NCBI GenBank assembly: GCA_024232855.1
Contig: JAAEPH010000483.1
Coordinates: forward strand, 1 to 37,980
Source of the DNA: Gammaproteobacteria bacterium
Lineage (GTDB): Bacteria; Pseudomonadota; Gammaproteobacteria; GCA-001735895
Reading direction: 5' to 3'
DNA length: 37,980 bases
How positions within the stretch are numbered: position 1 is the first letter of the stretch; every line of letters begins with the position of its first letter. Below the pieces are notes generated by a model, which worked only from the letters and a program-made list of their open reading frames with translations, had not been told where the DNA came from and did no database searches. Positions 35,572 through 37,980 of this stretch are shown here, piece after piece. The position numbers and the translations under genes are program-made.

Positions 35572-36348
35572 GTGCGGGACAACATCCGACAACTGTTCGA
35601 TCTAAGCGGCAGGGTTGCATTGTGCACCGGTGGCAGCTCCGGGATCGGCCGGCGCATGGCGCTGGCGCTTTCGCAAGCCGGTGCCGAGGTTGTGTTGGTG
35701 GGTCGAAACGAGGCCGCACTGGCCGAGGCAATGGAGCAGATAAAAGCCGAGGGTGGCGGCCGCGGTGCCTCAATTGCGGCTGATCTGCTCGATCGTTCTA
35801 CGCTCGGCGATGTCGTTGCCGAGGCTTCGGAGGCGTTCGGTGCGCCGGATATACTGATCAATGCGGCCGGTATCAACCTGCGTGAACCCTGGGATGAAAT
35901 CAGCGAAGCCAGTTGGCAGCAGACACTGGATATCAATTTATCGACACCGTTCTTTCTGGCGCGGCATTGTATTCCTGGAATGAAAAGCAAAGGTCGGGGC
36001 AACATCATTAACGTCGCCTCGCTGCAATCTTTTCGCGCCTTCGCCAATAGCATTGCCTACGGCGCGTCCAAGGGCGGGATTGCGCAATTGACGCGTGCCA
36101 TGGCGGAAGCATGGTCGTCGTTCGGCATTGTCAGTAATGCCGTCGCGCCGGGCTTTTTCCCGACCGAGCTGACCCGCAAGGTCTACGAAAATTCGGAGCT
36201 ACTGGCGCACAACGCGAGCATGACCGCAATGGGTCGGAATGGTGAGTTATCCGATCTGGACGGCGTCACCGTTTTTCTGGCGTCGGCCGCCGCCAACTAC
36301 ATCACCGGGCAGATTATCGCTGTCGATGGTGGATTTACCGCAAAGTAG
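35572..36348 (+). CDS. hpsO: SDR-family dehydrogenase (HpsO-type)
   Basis: A 258-aa short-chain dehydrogenase. The nucleotide-binding motif is TGGSSGIG (residues 19-26), followed by NAAG (97-100), with catalytic N122, S150, Y163 and K167 (YGASK). The VVLVGRN acid/basic pattern after strand 2 (R45) suggests either cofactor could be used. A C-terminal GQIIAVDGGFTAK closes the classical SDR. The start is GTG 35572, 35 nt after the HisD-like gene, so they are co-transcribed. In DHPS catabolism HpsO oxidises one DHPS enantiomer at carbon 2; the role is inferred from neighbours. Other polyol dehydrogenases cannot be excluded. Confidence 0.7.
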   Translation: MRDNIRQLFDLSGRVALCTGGSSGIGRRMALALSQAGAEVVLVGRNEAALAEAMEQIKAEGGGRGASIAADLLDRSTLGDVVAEASEAFGAPDILINAAGINLREPWDEISEASWQQTLDINLSTPFFLARHCIPGMKSKGRGNIINVASLQSFRAFANSIAYGASKGGIAQLTRAMAEAWSSFGIVSNAVAPGFFPTELTRKVYENSELLAHNASMTAMGRNGELSDLDGVTVFLASAAANYITGQIIAVDGGFTAK

Positions 36349-36467
36349 AGGTAAATCCGGATATGTCACCTGTCGGACTCGAGCCTATTCACAACAGATT
36401 GATTAGTTTTTTAAATGCTGTATTCAAAACCAAAACTCAGAGTACATTTAGTAATCGGCTCGAGTCC

Positions 36468-36621
36468 TATCCCGGCGCTGACTTGTCCAGATGCGCCTGA
36501 ACTTGGCCTTCGCCGCTCCCGGCACGGTTCGAGCCATAGCTACGGCTATGGCCCTCAGTCCAGCCCGGCGTCCAGACGCATCTGTCCTGCGCCGGTACGC
36601 CGTATCGCATCGCTCGGGATA
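36468..36621. repeat. Branched palindromic element
   Basis: Nested inverted repeats: TATCCCG (36468) with CGGGATA (36615), CCGGCGC (36472) with GCGCCGG (36589), CAGATGCG (36488) with CGCATCTG (36577), and an inner 8-bp hairpin GCCATAGC-TACG-GCTATGGC (36533-36552) whose cUACGg loop is a stable tetraloop. It is similar in plan to the element at 5699-5801. It separates the SDR gene from the zinc-ADH gene (296-nt gap) and probably modulates expression or is a dispersed repeat. No ORF is supported here. Confidence 0.65.
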
Positions 36622-36644
36622 CTGGTAAAATACCCGGATTAGAT

Positions 36645-37649
36645 ATGAAGGCACTGGTTTATACCTCACCCATGGAGCTCGAGTATCGGGACGAACCCGA
36701 TCCGAAGCCGGAAGCCGGCGAAGCGCTCATCCGAGTTGAAGCCAGCGGTATCTGCGGTTCCGATATGCACGCCTATTACGGCCATGACGAACGGCGTTCG
36801 GCGCCGCTTATCCTCGGTCACGAAGTGAGTGGCGAAGTCGTCAGCGGCAGCCGCAAGGGCCAGCGAGTGGTGGTTAACCCGCTCGTCACCTGCGGTCAGT
36901 GCGACGACTGTCTTAGCGGTCGGACCAATCTGTGTCGCTCGCGCCAGATTATCAGCATGCAACCGCGGCAGGGAGCGTTTTCCGAGCTGCTCAGGATGCC
37001 TGAACGTAACCTGGTCAGCATTCCCGGTGACATGAGCTATGCCCACGCCGCGCTGACCGAACCGGTCGCTACGGCGATGCACGCCGTACTGGAAGGCGAG
37101 AGACTGGGTCGGAAACCAATGGCGGATTCTCGAGTACTGGTCCTCGGCGGCGGAGCAATCGGTATTTCGGTGGCGTTGATCCTCTACAGTCACGGCTGTC
37201 GTAATATTCGTCTCGGCGAAACCAATCAACTCCGCCGCCAGACGGTCGAACGAACCGGCTCCTGTGAAGTCTATGATCCGCGGAGCGATGCGGCGCCCGA
37301 GGCCGATAGCTGGGACGTCGTCATCGATGCGGTGGGTGGCGCCGCCACGCGCGAAGCGGCATCGAAGGCAGTCAAACCCGGCGGAGTCGTGGTGCATATC
37401 GGCTTGATGGATAACAACGGCGGGCTCGACGTGCGTAAGTTCACCTTGCAGGAAGTCACATTCATCGGTTGTTACACCTACACCATGGTGGATGTCAGGG
37501 CCACGGTAAACGCGTTGTACTCGGGCGCGTTGGGTTCACTGGACTGGATAGAGCAGCGTCCGCTCAGCGAAGGCGCAGCGGCGTTTTCCGATCTAGCTGC
37601 GGGTAATACGCCTGCTGCCAAGATTGTATTGATACCGAACCGAAGTTGA
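36645..37649 (+). CDS. hpsP: Zinc-dependent medium-chain dehydrogenase (HpsP-type)
   Basis: A 334-aa zinc alcohol dehydrogenase. The catalytic zinc site is C37, H59 and E60 (GICGSDMHAYYGHD; LGHEVSGEV), and the structural zinc is held by C83, C86, C89 and C97 (TCGQCDDCLSGRTNLC). The NAD fold has VLGGGAIGISVALIL, and the downstream GGVVVHIGLMDNNGG is typical of sorbitol/threonine-type enzymes. In the hps scheme it would oxidise the second DHPS enantiomer at carbon 2. A palindromic element separates it from the SDR gene, so it may have its own promoter. The role is inferred from position. Confidence 0.72.
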   Translation: MKALVYTSPMELEYRDEPDPKPEAGEALIRVEASGICGSDMHAYYGHDERRSAPLILGHEVSGEVVSGSRKGQRVVVNPLVTCGQCDDCLSGRTNLCRSRQIISMQPRQGAFSELLRMPERNLVSIPGDMSYAHAALTEPVATAMHAVLEGERLGRKPMADSRVLVLGGGAIGISVALILYSHGCRNIRLGETNQLRRQTVERTGSCEVYDPRSDAAPEADSWDVVIDAVGGAATREAASKAVKPGGVVVHIGLMDNNGGLDVRKFTLQEVTFIGCYTYTMVDVRATVNALYSGALGSLDWIEQRPLSEGAAAFSDLAAGNTPAAKIVLIPNRS

Positions 37650-37680
37650 CACGCAACCACCTCTAGCGAACAAGCGAAAG

Positions 37681-37743
37681 ATAATCCATGGAATCAAGTA
37701 AAGTTGCTTGCTTCCTCGCTCGCAAGCGCCTGCCATGGATTAT
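37681..37743 (+). terminator. Hairpin with T tract after the zinc-ADH gene
   Basis: ATAATCCATGG (37681-37691) pairs exactly with CCATGGATTAT (37733-37743), followed by TTT. Inside, GCTTGC and GCAAGC can extend the structure. It lies 32 nt after the stop codon and probably ends the operon. Confidence 0.6.
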
Positions 37744-37980
37744 TTTCGATTACTCTCACGGTGCTGCAGGCTAAGGCTGGAGAGAAAAGCACAATCGAAT
37801 CACGAATCTATTGATTCACTCGATCGATTTACATAGAAATCGGTCGTGTGCCTGGCGAATTAGCAACTATAAAGAAAGGCGCGTTGCCGCCTGCGCCCGA
37901 ATTGCTTCCAGCTGCGCGGGCCTCGCCAGGCTCGGACTGGTTTACATAGACCCGGGATTTCAGATCGACAATCCCAACAT
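37744..37980. other. End of window, no gene seen
   Basis: No reading frame here could be tied to a protein family in either direction. A short open frame near 37840-37953 ends in TAG and shows no recognised motif. The sequence TCTATTGATTCAC near 37809 is like one arm of the element at 1560 but is not part of a visible palindrome. Confidence 0.35.

Noticed and set aside
36520-36560. tRNA-like sequence (GGTTCGA near 36527)
   Set aside because: No acceptor, D or anticodon arms could be built around it; the pairs found belong to the nested palindrome.
37840-37953. Partial gene at the right edge
   Set aside because: Short open frames exist but none shows a recognisable protein motif, and the frame ends in a stop within the window.

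Overview
The window looks like a chromosomal segment of a free-living, heterotrophic, probably marine member of the Pseudomonadota, most likely a gammaproteobacterium. This is inferred from gene content: a ModABC molybdate importer, glycolate oxidase GlcDEF, a peptide-type ABC importer, Tdh, YciA, a TRAP transporter and a likely organosulfonate (DHPS) catabolic operon. No rRNA, tRNA, phage or plasmid genes were seen. Lineage below class cannot be read from the sequence alone.

Layout. 0-2 kb: an MFS transporter bracketed by two nearly identical copies of a palindromic miniature element, followed by a remnant of an amino-acid binding protein. 2-5.5 kb: modABC and a convergent TauE/SafE-type exporter. 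5.7-10.4 kb: a D-amino-acid aminotransferase gene divergent from glcDEF. 10.5-17 kb: a hexanucleotide tandem repeat, then a five-gene peptide/opine-type ABC importer operon whose last genes overlap by ATGA. 17-20.9 kb: a TauD/TfdA stub, a universal stress protein, an EEP-family hydrolase, threonine dehydrogenase divergent from an XRE-cupin regulator, and a YciA thioesterase.

20.9-24.4 kb: a tightly coupled three-gene operon (membrane Fe-S protein with a GltD-like tail, a 107-aa protein, a hydroxylamine-oxidoreductase-like multiheme cytochrome) divergent from an ArsR-rhodanese regulator that carries an in-frame amber stop. 24.5-26.1 kb: a 160-bp palindromic element with a 5-bp target duplication, a DMT exporter, and a diverged third copy of the first palindromic family. 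26.1-32.6 kb: an IclR regulator, a fused TRAP permease, a DctP binding protein behind a leader terminator, and a GMC oxidoreductase. 32.9-37.6 kb: a LacI-family regulator divergent from HisD-like, SDR and zinc-ADH genes resembling hpsN-hpsO-hpsP, with a perfect 36-bp palindromic operator between them.

The catabolic logic is uptake (ABC, TRAP) followed by oxidation of alcohols and 2-hydroxyacids (GlcDEF, GMC, HpsN/O/P-like). The two most unusual parts are the split hydroxylamine-oxidoreductase-like operon with signs of decay (Ser replacing a heme Cys, nonsense codon in its likely regulator) and the families of small palindromic elements at gene ends and between genes.
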